A stretch of 64,000 nucleotides of DNA from Rhabdophis nuchalis (GCA_039707465.1 CM077647.1:116066610-116130609); one strand, 5' to 3'. Shown: positions 1 to 11,844, numbered from the stretch's first letter. The notes: generated from the sequence alone by a model not told the origin. Translations and numbers: made by a program.

Positions 1-889
1 TCCTTTTCTTTGAACTTTTCCTCACTGAGCAATGCTGGAGGTGAAATAGAACATGGTCTGGAGGCAGAGATTTCTGTGGTGAACCCCACTGTTAAAGAGT
101 CTTTCCACAAAGTCTATGGCACCATTCCATATAATTGCTGCCTATATTTTTTACAATATTACATTTTAAAAAGTTTTATTGTATTATGATTCTTCATTGT
201 ACTCTGTTGTAAATTGTAGAAAGTTATTTAAACTTGGTGATGTGTAAGCTAAATAAATAAATAAACCTTCATTTTATTTTCCATGAAATAATCCAAAATC
301 TTATGTGGTATCATGGTATAGTAGCAAAATATGAAAATTCCACATTCAAATGTCAATCTAGACATGAATTTTGTGAGTAGTTTAAGCTACCTTCTCTTGG
401 GCGTAATCCCATCCATCTCTAGTACAGTATAAAATTAACTTGAAAATATTTTACTGTTATCTATTAATTTGATTTCAACTTACAGAGATTCCAAATATTT
501 ACATATAACAAAAATGCTAAAGTATTCCAAGAAAAGATAACACTTAAAACACAAACACTTTAGTAGATTTTTAAAGCCTTCTTAAAAGACAGACAAATAA
601 CGTAGATGGAAGTGCATTAGGCAACAGAACATGTGAATATAAATATTAAATTTCAAGTAAGAAAAAGCCTCACAGCAGCTCTTTGCTCATTAAGAAGATT
701 GTCACGCCTTGTCATTCCACTATTTGTTAAATGAACAAATATAGAGTGAACATGTCAGTTACATGATCACTTGAGCCTATACGTTTTTCCAGATAGAGGG
801 CTTCTAATTTCATCTATCACAATGCATTATGTAGCTATTCCATCTTTCTCTGGACAAGAAGTTTATAAATAGAGGACAGTATCTGGAGA
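1..889. other. RNF103 intronic sequence, no gene seen
   Basis: AT-rich sequence with an (AAAT)n-like tail near 250-265 that could be the end of an old LINE on the plus strand. No exon of RNF103 was recognised. Confidence 0.4.
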
Positions 890-1060
890 AATGGTTCCCA
901 GTTTGCAGTCTATGGACTACTGGTGATCCACGAGAGTACTGCAGATGGTCCATGGTTTGGCAGCACAAGTAATGCAATATTATCATCTCTACTGGGAGGC
1001 CTACAACAGATAAATGTGTTGTGATGAGTACAATGCATCGATGAGTGAGCAGATTACAAA
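890..1060. mobile_element. Decayed hAT-like MITE fragment
   Basis: The stretch contains GGTTCCCAGTTTGCAGTC, GGACTACTGGTGATCCACGA and GGTCCATGGTTTGGCAGC, the GGTCC/GGACC-rich pattern of a common squamate hAT MITE. No clean termini were found. Confidence 0.4.
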
Positions 1061-1514
1061 TGCAATTTCTACTAATTTAAATAAATTTTAAGTGTACATT
1101 AAACTCCCTATTAGACAGGCTTTATTAAAGGTTTTTGCTTACTTGATGGCCTGCAAAAGCTTTAGATGATGATACAGTGGCAATGGCGGTGGTGGTGGGA
1201 ACAGGTTGTGAATTATATATCTTGACCCCTTTTAATTATTTAGAGAAATTTAAAATTAAATAAGGCATGGTAATTTTATAGTAAAGCTCTCATCTAGAAG
1301 TAATCTTTATATTCTCAGAGTATGCAAAGTAATAAAATTGTTAAACAAGCCCAAAAATTTTAACATTCTGCATCGACACATCCCCTAAAATCTGCTTCAG
1401 CATTTGTTTCACCATGTGAAAAATCCTGGATTAGCCTGAACTTTATATTAATGGAAGGGGTGAAATAAAACAATCTACATGGAATTTCTTGGGAATAATG
1501 CAATTGCTGTAGAA

Positions 1515-1897
1515 CAGAGGTATCAAATTTCTTCGAGGGCAGGATCATCCTTGTAGTTCTCCTCTGCAGAGAGGGCGGGGGGCAATATGGTTGTCTCCTG
1601 CAGCACCCTGCTCGTTTTCGCCCTCCATGGCCTCTTGCAGCTCACTGCTAGCTGAAAATAGGCCATACAACCTGTTTTCAGCCTGTTTCCCAGTCTGCTT
1701 TTGGCCCATTTTTGGCCGGGAGAGTGCTGCAGGAGGCTATGGAGAGTGAAAACGAAGCATGTGGTGGTGGTGGTGGTGTGTGTGCAGGCAGCCCATTTCA
1801 GCCACCAGAGGCACTGTCAGGCCAACCCTTTGATATTTCCAGCCCAGCACCGTAGGCTGGATTTAAGCATCTCACAGGCCGGAGTTTGACACCTCTC
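1515..1897. mobile_element. hAT-type MITE with 8-bp TSD
   Basis: Termini CAGAGGTATCAAA and GTTTGACACCTCTC form an imperfect inverted repeat. Flanks CTGTAGAA (1507-1514) and CTGTAGAG (1898-1905) match at 7 of 8 bases, the duplication length of hAT transposition. The interior is GC-rich with no transposase. Confidence 0.75.
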
Positions 1898-2015
1898 CTG
1901 TAGAGCAAGAAAACATACACTGAGCTTTAACCCTATATATTATTTCATGAACACGAGTGTCTACAAACATACTTTCCTTCCTCATTTAAATATAAATGAG
2001 GAATTATCTAATAGA

Positions 2016-2235
2016 GGGGTATCTCAAGGCCTGGGGGCCAGATCTTGCAGGGTGCTTAGATCTGGCCCTTGGGGCTGCCTTGGAAACAGCAAAGGACCAG
2101 CCCACGGTGTCTCTGCCAGCAAAAACGGAACTTGGGAGGGCCATGCACAACCCTTCCAAGCTACACACGACAGGTGCCCCTGGCACAAGTTACATCAAGC
2201 TGGCCCTGGCCACATCCCATATGTATCTCAAATGA
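2016..2235 (+). mobile_element. hAT-type MITE, GGGTATCTCAAGGC family
   Basis: The left end, AGGGGTATCTCAAGGCCTGG, is followed by GGCCAGATCTTGCAGGGTGC. This is the same family as the inverted copy at about 50465-50670, which carries GGTCAGATCCAGTCCCCAGG. Open frames here are chance products of the element. Confidence 0.6.
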
Positions 2236-2521
2236 TCTCAGGAAATCATTACATTTAAGGCTATTCTGGTGTCAAGAAAAAGTTATACTTTCCTTCTGCG
2301 TAATTAAAAGGTTGAGTAACATACTTGTATTTTCTACAATTAAAAAACATTCTTTATAGTAGTAAATAGTAACAAAGGACACTGGAAATCAAAAGTTACT
2401 CTATGAACAAAAGAAGTGTTCCAAATTCTATCCAGTCTGTGCCATTCCTCCTCTCATGTAAGTGCCTCTCATAGCCACTCAGCATTCCACAACCTCTGAT
2501 AATGCTGAATGTCCATTAGAT

Positions 2522-2964
2522 CAGGGGTCCCCAACCTTTTTGGCACCAGGGACCGGCTTCATGTAAAAAAATTCCGCGGAACATTGGGAGCCTCCAGCGA
2601 GTGAGTCGAGTCACGTGGGCCGTGCGCGCATTCAGCGGTCATGTGCAACTGGGCGGGAAAGCTGCCAGGAGTCCCGGGTGAAGGATCCTCGGCTGGGGCA
2701 GGGAAGGACGGGTTGCATCCTGGGTAGGAGGGCCTGGCAGCCCCTTCCCCCCATGCAAGGACGGATGGTGCCCCGAACCCCCCTCAATGCAGGCCGTTGC
2801 CCCCGTGTTGCCCCCAGGGAGCGCCCCTGCCAGCTGCTAGGATAGCAGAGTGTTTGCTACACTTTCCTAAGAGTTGCGCTACTCTCTCCGCCGCTCACTC
2901 CGGCCCGGTTACTATCAAGCCACGGACCGGCACGAGTCCGCAGCCCGGGGCTTGGGGACCCCTC
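2522..2964. mobile_element. hAT MITE (CAGGGGTCCCC family) with perfect TSD
   Basis: It begins CAGGGGTCCCCAACC and ends CTTGGGGACCCC(T). An 8-bp duplication CATTAGAT flanks it at 2514-2521 and 2965-2972. The interior is GC-rich with internal CCGG-rich blocks and no transposase. Confidence 0.85.
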
Positions 2965-2972
2965 CATTAGAT

Positions 2973-5640
2973 TGTTTTGGGATTTTCTATTGTGATTTTT
3001 TCCCCAATGCTTTGTGGAACTTTGTTCTTCTGATAACTTCTTCATCTGAGGATATACTCAACAATCCTACCCACAGTCTTAATATCAGAAAGAGGGGTAG
3101 TGTAATTAAGAGTTACAATGTTATGCAATTGGGAATTCTCCTATTTGGGATATTTGCTTTAATTCCTCTTTCCTATGGCTTTCATCCCTCTTTACTAGTT
3201 GATTCAATATGTATGTGACATCTATTTTGGTGCTTTTAAAAATTTATTTTTCTATTTATATAGATCTTGAGATTTCCCAAGCCCTAGAATTTTTTTGTTG
3301 TAGACAGTACTTATAGAGACTTGAATTCACTATTATTATATATGGCTATAAATTTCATTGCACAACATATGTTAAAGACAGAACTAAGTATATCATAGAA
3401 AATTATTCCACACATTCCTATCTATTCCAGCTATTCTATTTTTAAGAGTAGATAATACTAGAATATGAATGGCAGTAGCAGAAAAATGTATAAAAATTGA
3501 AAAATTGTCTTATTGCAAAAAATGGTTCACTTTTATTTTTGCAGCATAGCAAAGTTCAGACTACATAAAATTATCAAACTAGGATCTAAACTAAATTATG
3601 CTTATTAGATTGAGTAAATATCTGCAAGATATCTTGTTCCAATTTTTATACATCATTTAGAAAAGGTTATAGCTTGTGAAATATAATTTAAAAATCAGTT
3701 GAAATATCTGATCTAATCTATTTCATTATTTTTATTTATTAATTCATAAATCATATTTATAAGGCCATCTGACTCCAGATGAATCTGGGTACAGTCAACA
3801 ATAAAACCTAAATATAAAGACAATTAATCATAGAAAGCAATGATTAACATGGAATAATCCATTTCTAACTTTACATATGCAGATTTTCCTTGAACCATTT
3901 ATTTGTTTAAAGGCCAATCTTACTGTTAATTGCATATGAGCTACCTACTAGTCTTATTTGTATATAAGGAAATATATTTCAGGTGCATTATGGCAATATT
4001 CTTATCTGGTCAGAGTCTATTTGTATCTGCTTTCAAATATTAATGTTAATTCTCTCTCTAGGATAAGCATCTAATTTTGATTACTGTCCTAACCAATATC
4101 TTAACAATTCTAACAAAGGTGTTTTAATTTTCAAATTATAAACTTGATTCAATTTCTAAATTTCTCTATAAACTTTGATCAGTTTCATGCAGCTGTGCAT
4201 TGATTTAAGTATTGCTTTTCATTTTCAAGCAGATTAATACATTACTATCATGTTGCATTCAAAAGTCCCATTATATTTAACAAATCTTATTTTAAAGTAA
4301 ATGTGGTAGGAGTTGCAGCCCAACTCTTTGCTAATCTTAAGAGTATCTATATAGTAGGTTAATTCTCTTCAAAGCATTCTGTCTTTGCATGTTCAGAGAT
4401 CAGAAAGGAGACAATGGTGGCAAGGCACTATTTTGCAGAGAAATAGAGATAGCAAGGAAGTAGTGAGCCAAAGGAATAAAGATGAGAAATGAGGTTTTCT
4501 TTCTTCTTAATTCCTTTTTCAAAGAAGCATAACTATAGTATTAATAGGAACCCTTGACTATTGCTTCTAAATTAGAAGTTACTAAATATGAAGTCAACTT
4601 CTACCTAGAATTAATCCAGGATGACCTAATTGCATATCACAGAAATCTGAATGAACAAAGGAAATTGACTTTGTACACCAAGTATGATATGCTACAATCT
4701 ATTGGAACTTTATTTCACTTTCCAATGGTTCTTCAGTTTGAAGTTATGTATCAGATTACTGACTCTTGAAATAATAGAATATACATGGTAAATAACACAA
4801 CATTTAGTCTGTAGTTATGCATTTTTTCTTGCTGAATTGAGGTCTGGGTCCGAAATGCTACTGTCCTAGAAAGAAGTCACTATCTGTGCCAAATTGTTTT
4901 TATGTTTTCATGACAACCATCAAAGGCCAATGATACAATGAGACTTTCATATTGGATAGGATTTTGTGCTGTGTAAGAATATGGTAAGAGTGAATGGGTG
5001 TGCATTTAGGCCAATTTTATTTTCGTGTATACATAATTATCAGACTGATTACATGGAAACATAGATTCAATTTCTCCTTTTAGGAAATTTAGGTGAAAAA
5101 CTGGACAGAATGAACTGATACGTGATGTGTATTGGACTGTGAGCCAATCAAATGAACTTCACTATAGTCAAACTGGAGATACTGGTACTCAATTGACAGG
5201 AAAATGATCTCTGACTTGTGATCACTGGTGCATTATTGCATTTTCAAGTGTTTCTCTTTAGACTTCCCTTATACTATTCATGTACCATTACTTAAAATGT
5301 CCTTTTATCTGCTTTGCCTGTTTTAGCCCACAAGGTCAAAGCCATATAAAATACATTTGAGAATAAATAGGCAGATTATAAAGCTTTTTGTTTCTTAATA
5401 ATATATATCTAACCTGAACTCCAATTATAGTTGAAAAGCATATAATACATGTACATATAATAAATAACAATATTTCAAGCACAAAATTGTATGAACATGT
5501 TACCATTAAAATACCATTCTGTAAGATATATGTTTACTTAAAGAACTGGTTATGTAGTCTTAACGTATTTATGAATATGAACTCTAGAAGTATATGATAA
5601 ATATAATCAGAATTATTAATATATATTAATATAATTAATA
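2973..5640. other. RNF103 intron, no feature recognised
   Basis: About 2.7 kb of AT-rich sequence without recognisable coding exon or repeat. The short open frame at 4554-4769 has no family resemblance, no splice support and ordinary codon use for AT-rich DNA. Confidence 0.5.
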
Positions 5641-5644
5641 ATTA

Positions 5645-5888
5645 AGAGCCATGGTGGCGCAGTGGTTAGAATGCAGTATTGCACGCTAATTCTGCTGACT
5701 GCCGATTGCCAGCAGTTTGGCAGTTCAAATCTCACCGGCTCAAGGTTGACTCAGCCTTCCATCCATCCGAGGTTGGTAAAATGAGGACCCAGATTGTTGG
5801 GGCAATATAACTGATTCTGTAAACTGCTTAGAAAGGGCTGTAAAACACTGTGAAGTGGTATAAAAGTCTAAGTGCTATTGCTATTCCT
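5645..5888 (+). mobile_element. tRNA-derived SINE
   Basis: The head carries a pol III A-box-like TGGCGCAGTGGTTAGAATGC and a B-box-like GGCAGTTCAAATCTC. The body has CTCAAGGTTGACTCAGCC and the tail GTCTAAGTGCTATTGCTAT. This is a common squamate SINE built on a tRNA head. It is not a functional tRNA. Confidence 0.85.
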
Positions 5889-7060
5889 ATAATCAGAATT
5901 AAAATATAAAACATGGATTGAAAACATATCCCAATAAAGATAGAATACATATAAGATGGCCAAAGTTCAACCACGCATATTTTCAAGTAAGAAACTGACA
6001 GAAATCTTTTCCCTCAGTGTGTTATTATTTCATCATTGACAACTCACTGTGGCTCTTGATTACATGCCAAAATGTACAGTAATAAAAATATAGTCTCCCC
6101 AGATATAAATAGTTACTCAACTCTGAGCTAGATGGGACAATGGCTGTACCTCATAATTGTGTTCTTGTGAATTATTTTCTTTTAGTTCTGAGGAAATAAA
6201 TCCTAATCTTATTTTTAGTTAGGGACTGGTATTGTTCTCATAGTTTTAATGTGAACAAGTTAAAGAAAGCAACTGAAGGATTCCCAAGAAGGATTCATGT
6301 GCCCTGCTATCAAACATCAGGAGCCCACAAGAAAAATATGCACTACTCACATTCTTTAACAAGGAATGAAACTGGGGAGGAAATGGCTTAGTGCAGGTGG
6401 CTAAATGCCCATCCATCAAAGCTTAGTCTGCTTTTGTAGAAACATTTTGCACAAGTTTATTCACAGAAAATTTTGACTTTTTGTGTGTATTTCCAGCAGT
6501 TCAAATCAAAAGGGGCATTAAATGACCAGAGGGAAATGATGTACTTGCTACAGCCTAAGTGGCCAGTCAGTGTGTGAATGGGAAGATGATATCCTCAACT
6601 GTATCATATCCAGCATCATGAATGAAGTTTTGCACACCATTTATATAGCAAAACTTGTGAGAAGAGGAAAAACATTGCTTTTGATCTGGAGCTAAATATA
6701 AATTTGGATGCCTCCAGAAAAGACTGGTTATAAAATCAATGCCTTTAACAACAGTTAGTAACCACTTTGTGTGGCTGTTGGTGGGACATGAAGAGCTTTA
6801 TTATAAGGAGGAAAGTTGTAATATTGTTGAATGAAACACTAAATTCCAGGCAGTCAAAATAGTAATCTATGCAACTCAAAGAGAGATATATGTAACTTCT
6901 GTGAAAACATCTCATAAGATTTCCTGGTCTATTGAAATAGTGCATAATTTTATGTTACCCACAAAATATTAACTAATTTATGTTATCATATTTGCAGCTG
7001 CATAACAAATGCGAAGCTTGAAAGTATGCTTGGAAGGAGAAGATATTTGCTTTGAAGTGT
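5889..7060. other. RNF103 intron, no feature recognised
   Basis: AT-rich sequence in which neither strand gives a recognisable exon or repeat family. Confidence 0.45.
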
Positions 7061-7062
7061 TT

Positions 7063-7436
7063 ACTGGCAGTCCTCAACTTAATGACCACAATTGAGTCTA
7101 AACTTTCTGTTGCTAAGTCAGATAGCTATTAAGTGAATTTACCCCATTTAGGACCTTTGTTTGTGTGTTAAATGAATCATTGTAGTTGTTACCTTAGTCA
7201 CATGGTTGTTAAGTGAAGCTGGCTTACCCAATTACTTTGCTTGGCAGAAGGTTGCAAAAGGTGATCATATAACCCTGGGACACCACAATTGTTGTCAATA
7301 TGAATCAGTTACTAAGCATCTGAATTTTGATCATGTGACCATGGGGATGCTGCAATGGTCATAAGTCACTTTTTTCAATGCCATTGTAATTTGGAATGGT
7401 GACTAAAAGAACTGTTGTAAGTTGAAGACTACCTGT
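7063..7436. mobile_element. Tc1/mariner-like MITE, copy A
   Basis: It starts GGCAGTCCTCAACTTAATGA and ends GTTGAAGACTACCTG before TA. It shares the body CTGAATTTTGATCATGTGAC and TTAAGTGAA repeats with copies at 7511-7899 and 20381-20765. TA flanks and CAGGTAGTCCT-type termini suggest Tc1/mariner; superfamily is inferred. Confidence 0.75.
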
Positions 7437-7510
7437 ACATCTTCAATACATTTCTCACTGCTCAAAAGTATTCAAGCAAACTAATGTACACTTTTTAAAG
7501 ATTTGTATTT

Positions 7511-7899
7511 TATTATAGTCTTCAACTTATAACCACGATTGAGCCCAAAATTTCAGTTGTTAAGTGAGACATTTGTTAAGTGAGTTTTGCCCCATTTTAC
7601 AACCTTTCTTGTTAAGTGAACTACTGTAATTGATAAGTTAGTAGCCTGGCTGTTAATTGAATCTGGTTTCTCCATTGACTTTGCTTGTCAGAAGATTGCA
7701 AAATGGGACCTTGGGACACTGCAACCATCATAAATATGAACGAGTTGCCAAGTATCTGAATTTTGATCATATGATCATGGGGATCATGCTTTGTATGCAA
7801 AGGGCACAATTGAAAAACAGTCCTAAGTAAATTTTTTCAGTGCCACTGTAACTTTGAACGGTCACTAAATGAACTGTTGTAAGTCAAGAACTACTTGTA
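7511..7899. mobile_element. Tc1/mariner-like MITE, copy B
   Basis: This is a second copy in the same orientation 75 bases downstream of copy A. The termini are TAGTCTTCAACTTATAACC and AAGTCAAGAACTACTTG. The interior carries CTGAATTTTGATCATATGAT. Confidence 0.75.
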
Positions 7900-8367
7900 C
7901 TTTACAATAGTTTGGTGGTTTTTTTTGAGAAAAGCCATGTAATTTACTTAATTGAAGAACTTAGTAATACATTTAAACACATTTTTGAATATCTGTTAAC
8001 TTAAATTTGAACAGTTTGTTTGCAATGAGAACTTGAGCATTTATTTGGAAGGGATTGTAGCAGTATCTATTGAGTATTTTCACCTACATTCAGAAAGCAT
8101 TTTTGTCCTTTATACTTCTGGCAGTATTTATTTTCCATCCTGCTTCTCCCTTGCACTCAGAGATACACTTCAATAATTCCTATTGAGTGACAATGCATTT
8201 CAAGCCTGAGGTCATTACTAATTTTATTGAATGTCTTCTATTCTCTTAAGGCACTTGTCACATCATAAAAGTCTGCAAATATATTTAATGAAGGAAAAAA
8301 ATGTTTGGGAGTGAGAGAAGAGACAGCAACATTGAAAGATAAACCTTCGTGAACATACTCTCCTTAC
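7900..8367. other. RNF103: RNF103 intron 1 start, no extra feature
   Basis: Intronic sequence next to the RNF103 exon 1 donor. No other exon or repeat was recognised. Confidence 0.5.
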
Positions 8368-8593
8368 CTGATTTCTCAACCAGCTCTCTGACATCTTTTT
8401 TTTCCAGAAGCCCTGAGTACCCAAGTCCCCTGCATTCCAAAATGGTCTTCAGCTTTTTAAAACTCAGTGCCACTGGGTCCACCAACTGGGTGGCAAAGAA
8501 GCCAGTTTCATACCATACAATGGCTTCAAAAAACCTGGCCAGAATAAACAAGACCAAAAAATAAAGAAGCAAGAAAAACAGTTTCAGCCACAT
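8368..8593 (-). CDS. RNF103: RNF103, first coding exon (N-terminus)
   Basis: This exon encodes the first 75 residues of RNF103 (KF-1), an ER-membrane RING E3 ubiquitin ligase linked to ER-associated degradation, plus one base of codon 76. The reading starts MWLKLFFLLLYFLVLF and continues through WYETGFFATQLVDPVALSF and LECRGLGYSG, nearly identical to what I recall of the mammalian protein. Residues 3-20 form a hydrophobic N-terminal segment, as expected for a signal anchor. The start ATG is at 8593-8591 with A at -3. The exon ends at 8368 with CAG|GTAAGG. In mammals the remaining exons, including the large RING-containing one, lie further downstream; none was recognised to the left, so the rest is outside the window or unseen. 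The gene diverges from RMND5A. The gene call is very secure; the only doubt is whether an in-frame upstream ATG is also used. Confidence 0.96.
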
Positions 8594-9420
8594 TTTTCTT
8601 GTGTGTGGATTTTCGACTCTCAGAAGAGAGTCCCTCAGTCCTACAAGAGAGAGAGAAAGAGAAACGTCCTGATGGAGGAAGCAAAGGGAGCCAGGCATTC
8701 TGAACACTTTGGGTTTTGTCCCTAATATCAGGATCTTTCCCTTTTTCTCCCCCTTTGGAACAGAATATGAACCGGTCGGATGGATAGTGAATAGAAGACC
8801 TTGTCTGGAGGCACCTAGGAGGAAATACTGGCACTGGCTTAAGGCAGCCAGGGAGTCACCTCTCCTTTCAGACCAGCTGATGATAAGGCAGAAATACAGA
8901 CTGGTGGTGGTGCAATACAACTTTACCGTGAAAAGGTGCTTGAGGAGGAGGAGGAGGAGAAAGACTGGAAAGCTTTTCAGGGATAAAAAAGGAGGGCCGC
9001 TTAAAGGGAGAAGGAATTCTGGACGGCGGCAGCGAAGGGGGTGATTTTGCGTTAGAGGTGTCAACTGGGTTATTGGGGGGGGGCTCGAAAGGGAAGATAA
9101 GACCCGAAAGTGGGATGGGGGGCGCTCCTCGGTGGGGGGTAGGGAGCAGAGCCGAGGAAAAGGGCAGCCGGACTGGGCAGGGCGAGGCGCCTCGCTTATT
9201 ACCCCTTCACGGGCAGACGGCGGTCCTACTTCTGCGGGGACCGCTGGCGGTGACTTGGCTGGGCTTCCGCGTGCCCCGTCGTCGTCGTCGCCTCCCCGCG
9301 GCGGAGCAGAGCCCGAGCCGGAGGAGACATAACAAGTGACGTCTACAGCCGCGGACGGCCGCAAAGGGAGGGGGAAGGGGAGGGATGTGGATCCAGAGAG
9401 CCGGAAAGGAAGAAGAGATC
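8594..9420 (-). promoter_or_regulatory. RNF103: RNF103 5' leader and CpG-rich promoter region
   Basis: The sequence upstream of the RNF103 start becomes strongly GC- and CpG-rich from about 8990 to 9620, with GGAGGA, GTCGTC and CCGCGG runs, in an otherwise AT-rich window. It is therefore the likely CpG-island promoter and 5' UTR. The frame of RNF103 stays open from 8593 back to an ATG at 9364, and another in-frame ATG lies at 8698. No transcription start can be fixed from sequence alone. Confidence 0.7.
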
Positions 9421-9735
9421 TAAGCCAGCCGAGTAGTTCTTCCTTCCTGGGCGACCAACTACGGCGCTCACCCCCGTGACTAACCTGGGCGTTGCTCCCC
9501 GCGGGTTTGTTTACCTAGAAAATCTGCCGCTCGGTCAAGTTGAAATGCCTTATCGCCGTGCGTTTAGCGCAGGCCAGGAAGCTGGCCGCTTGCTTTTTAA
9601 TCTGCGCGCGGCGATTGCTAGAGACAAGCGATTGTTTCCTTTCCACCCACTTTTTGTATTGGTAGAGAAAACAGCGGGAGCAAAAAGGGCCAATGGAGCA
9701 GTCGGTCCTCTCTTTCGGTTCTGCAGTGCCTATAC
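9421..9735. promoter_or_regulatory. CpG-rich upstream promoter flank of RNF103
   Basis: GC-rich unique sequence continues here with CpG dinucleotides, an inverted CCAAT-type ATTGG near 9657 and CCAAT near 9687. No gene is seen. It ends where an hAT element begins at 9736. Confidence 0.45.
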
Positions 9736-10114
9736 CAGTGATGGCTAACCTTTTTTGGCTCGTCGTGTGCCAAAAACGGGGGTAGCTCAGGGGGGGGGGG
9801 GCATGCGTAGGCGTGCCACATCCATAATGCTATGTGCATGACCCACTGCTTTTGGCGCACTTTTCGCCCTCCCCAGGCTCCAGAGGCTTTCTAGGAGCTT
9901 GGGGAGGGTGAAAACATCCTCCCTTCACCACCTCCAGAGGCTTCAGAGCTTCCCTGAAGCCTCCAGAGGGCGAAAAACGGCCTCAAAAGAAGGCCTAAAT
10001 CAGCTGGCCAGTGCACACATGCACGCTAGTGCTGACAGGGAAATGCTTCGCGTGTCCTACGAAATGGTTCCGCGTGCCACCTGTGGCACCCGTGCCATAG
10101 GTTCGCCATCACTG
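9736..10114 (+). mobile_element. hAT MITE E1 (CAGTGATGGC family)
   Basis: Termini CAGTGATGGCTAACC and GGTTCGCCATCACTG are inverted. Flanks GCCTATAC (9728-9735) and CCCTATAC (10115-10122) match at 7 of 8. The interior holds repeated GGCTTC/CCTCCAGAG blocks and no transposase. It lies between the RNF103 and RMND5A promoters, opposite in orientation to E2. Confidence 0.85.
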
Positions 10115-10654
10115 CCCTATACGAAGGTCGGTTTAGTCGGAAATGGTACCTACTAAATGCACTTACATTCCGAGCTCTACTTCATTCTCAAACGAAAATC
10201 TGCAGGACAATGTCGGGGCTAATGTTAATTAACATTAAAATCATGTTTCCTAAGAAGAAATATAGAACTGTGTATTATACTAATCTCTTTTTCCCCTCCC
10301 CGGAAATCAAAAGAAATATCCTTGTAAATCAATCATGCTGTATAACATAAGATTATAGTATAACAGTATTCAGTATTAAAATTCTATATAACAACCTCAT
10401 TAAACTATTTGAAACATAGCACTTAATCATTGATTTATTAAATAAACCATAATTGAATTCACAACTTTCTAAGCCAGTAACCAGATATATTGCATACACT
10501 TTTCAATGACTGCCTTCTAAATAATCCACAATCACATAAAGCCACATACAGTTTAGCAGTGGTTGACAGAGTCGTACAATATTTTCCCACCATGTTTCTG
10601 TGACATCAAATACAGAAAATTGCAATTTTAACACATTAAGAACAATGTATAGGC
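10115..10654. other. Unique spacer between two opposed hAT copies
   Basis: 540 bp of AT-rich sequence without gene or known repeat, bounded on both sides by hAT target-site duplications. Confidence 0.5.
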
Positions 10655-11174
10655 CTGTGATGGCGAACCTATGGCACATGTGCCACAGGTGGCACACAGA
10701 GCCATTCGTCAAGGCACTCGAGGCTTGCCCTGTCATCTGGCCAGTGCACATGCTCTTGCTGGCCAGCTGACTTCGGCCTTCTTTTGCAGCCATTTTTCGC
10801 CCTCTGGAGGCTTCAGGAGCTTCCCCGAAGCCTCTGGAGAGCAAAAAACTGCCCCTACAAACAAACTGGAAATCTGTTCTCAAACTTCCGGTTTGCCCAT
10901 AGGGCCAGTTTTTCACGCTCTGGAGGGTTTAGGGAAGCTCCCGAAGCCTCCAGGTGGAGTGGAAGAGGCTGTTTTCACACTCCCCAGGCTCCTCTAAAGC
11001 CTCTGGAGCCTGGGGAGGGTGAAAAAAGCACGTCAAAAATGGGGAGTGCTGGTTGTGCGCGCATGCGCACTGTGGTCTTGCACATAGCCTTATGGGTGTG
11101 GCACGCCCACGCACAACCTCCCCTGCGCTCCCTCCTCTTTTGGCACGCAAGTCACAAAAGGTTGGCCATCACTG
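10655..11174 (-). mobile_element. hAT MITE E2, inverted relative to E1
   Basis: Termini CTGTGATGGCGAACC and GGTTGGCCATCACTG. A perfect 8-bp duplication GTATAGGC flanks it at 10647-10654 and 11175-11182. Its left end matches the right end of E1 in reverse complement (GGCACATGTGCCACAGG against CCTGTGGCACCCGTGCC), so the copies are opposed. Confidence 0.87.
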
Positions 11175-11462
11175 GTATAGGCTTTTTACATGTTGAGTGA
11201 ATACAAGATGAAGACAATACTTGCAGACAGCAAAAAATAAACAAAACACTGTCAGGGCAGAATTATACTCTGACTAGTTGTAAATAGAGAAAGGCCTTAA
11301 TTCTTTAGTTAGTGCTATGTTTAAACTAGTTCAGCATCTTCCTGGGACTTTGTTCCACTGCAGTTTCAAGTTATACAAAATCTGTTGGTATTGTCACCTA
11401 TTATTACAAAGAAAAGCCAGGTGATAGGCAACTGAACTGGTAATGGTACTAAATGAATAGTA

Positions 11463-11645
11463 TGTACAACTGGTTCTCAGAGTTCTGACCATTGCAACAC
11501 CCCTGTGATCACAATTTGGACAACTGGCCAAGGTTTCCAATTATTGAAACATCTGTGGTCATGTAACTGTGATTAAAATTTTCTCTGCTAGCTTCCACAA
11601 AATGAGTTGTATGTGAGGTCCTTGTTTAACAACCCACACGGTTAA
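11463..11645. mobile_element. Degenerate MITE fragment related to the GTAGTCCT family
   Basis: Resembles the interior of the 7063-7899 MITEs (GACCATTGCAACACCCC, GTGATCACAATTTGG, CTTGTTTAACAACCC) but is shortened and has no clear ends. Confidence 0.4.
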
Positions 11646-11844
11646 CTAAATATAGATTGCTGAGTAGATATTTGGATAAAATCATACTACAAAGTTGCAA
11701 TTCTATGGACTACCGTATGCTAAAGTAAACAAAACCTTAAAAAAACAAGTTTTAGAATTGTCCTAAACTAATAGCAACCTAGTAAGACATAATGAGCTTT
11801 ATATAAAAATGGCAGGATACAAATAAATATATCAGTTTGCTTTC

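Noticed and set aside
4554..4769. 71-residue plus-strand frame
   Set aside because: No recognisable family, no promoter or splice evidence; it lies in the RNF103 intron.
5645..5720. Possible tRNA gene
   Set aside because: Only pol III box-like segments match; it continues into a SINE body and tail and lacks a foldable anticodon arm.
1..8366. Search for the second and later RNF103 exons
   Set aside because: No frame resembling the conserved downstream protein with splice sites was seen on the minus strand; the ORFs here are short and unrelated.
9058..9339. Open frames on the plus strand over the CpG-rich region
   Set aside because: They are shadows in GC-rich RNF103 leader DNA, with no conserved motif or splice support.
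10503..10916. 137-residue minus-strand frame
   Set aside because: Most of it is hAT element E2; repetitive Gly/Arg/Ser text and no conserved domain.
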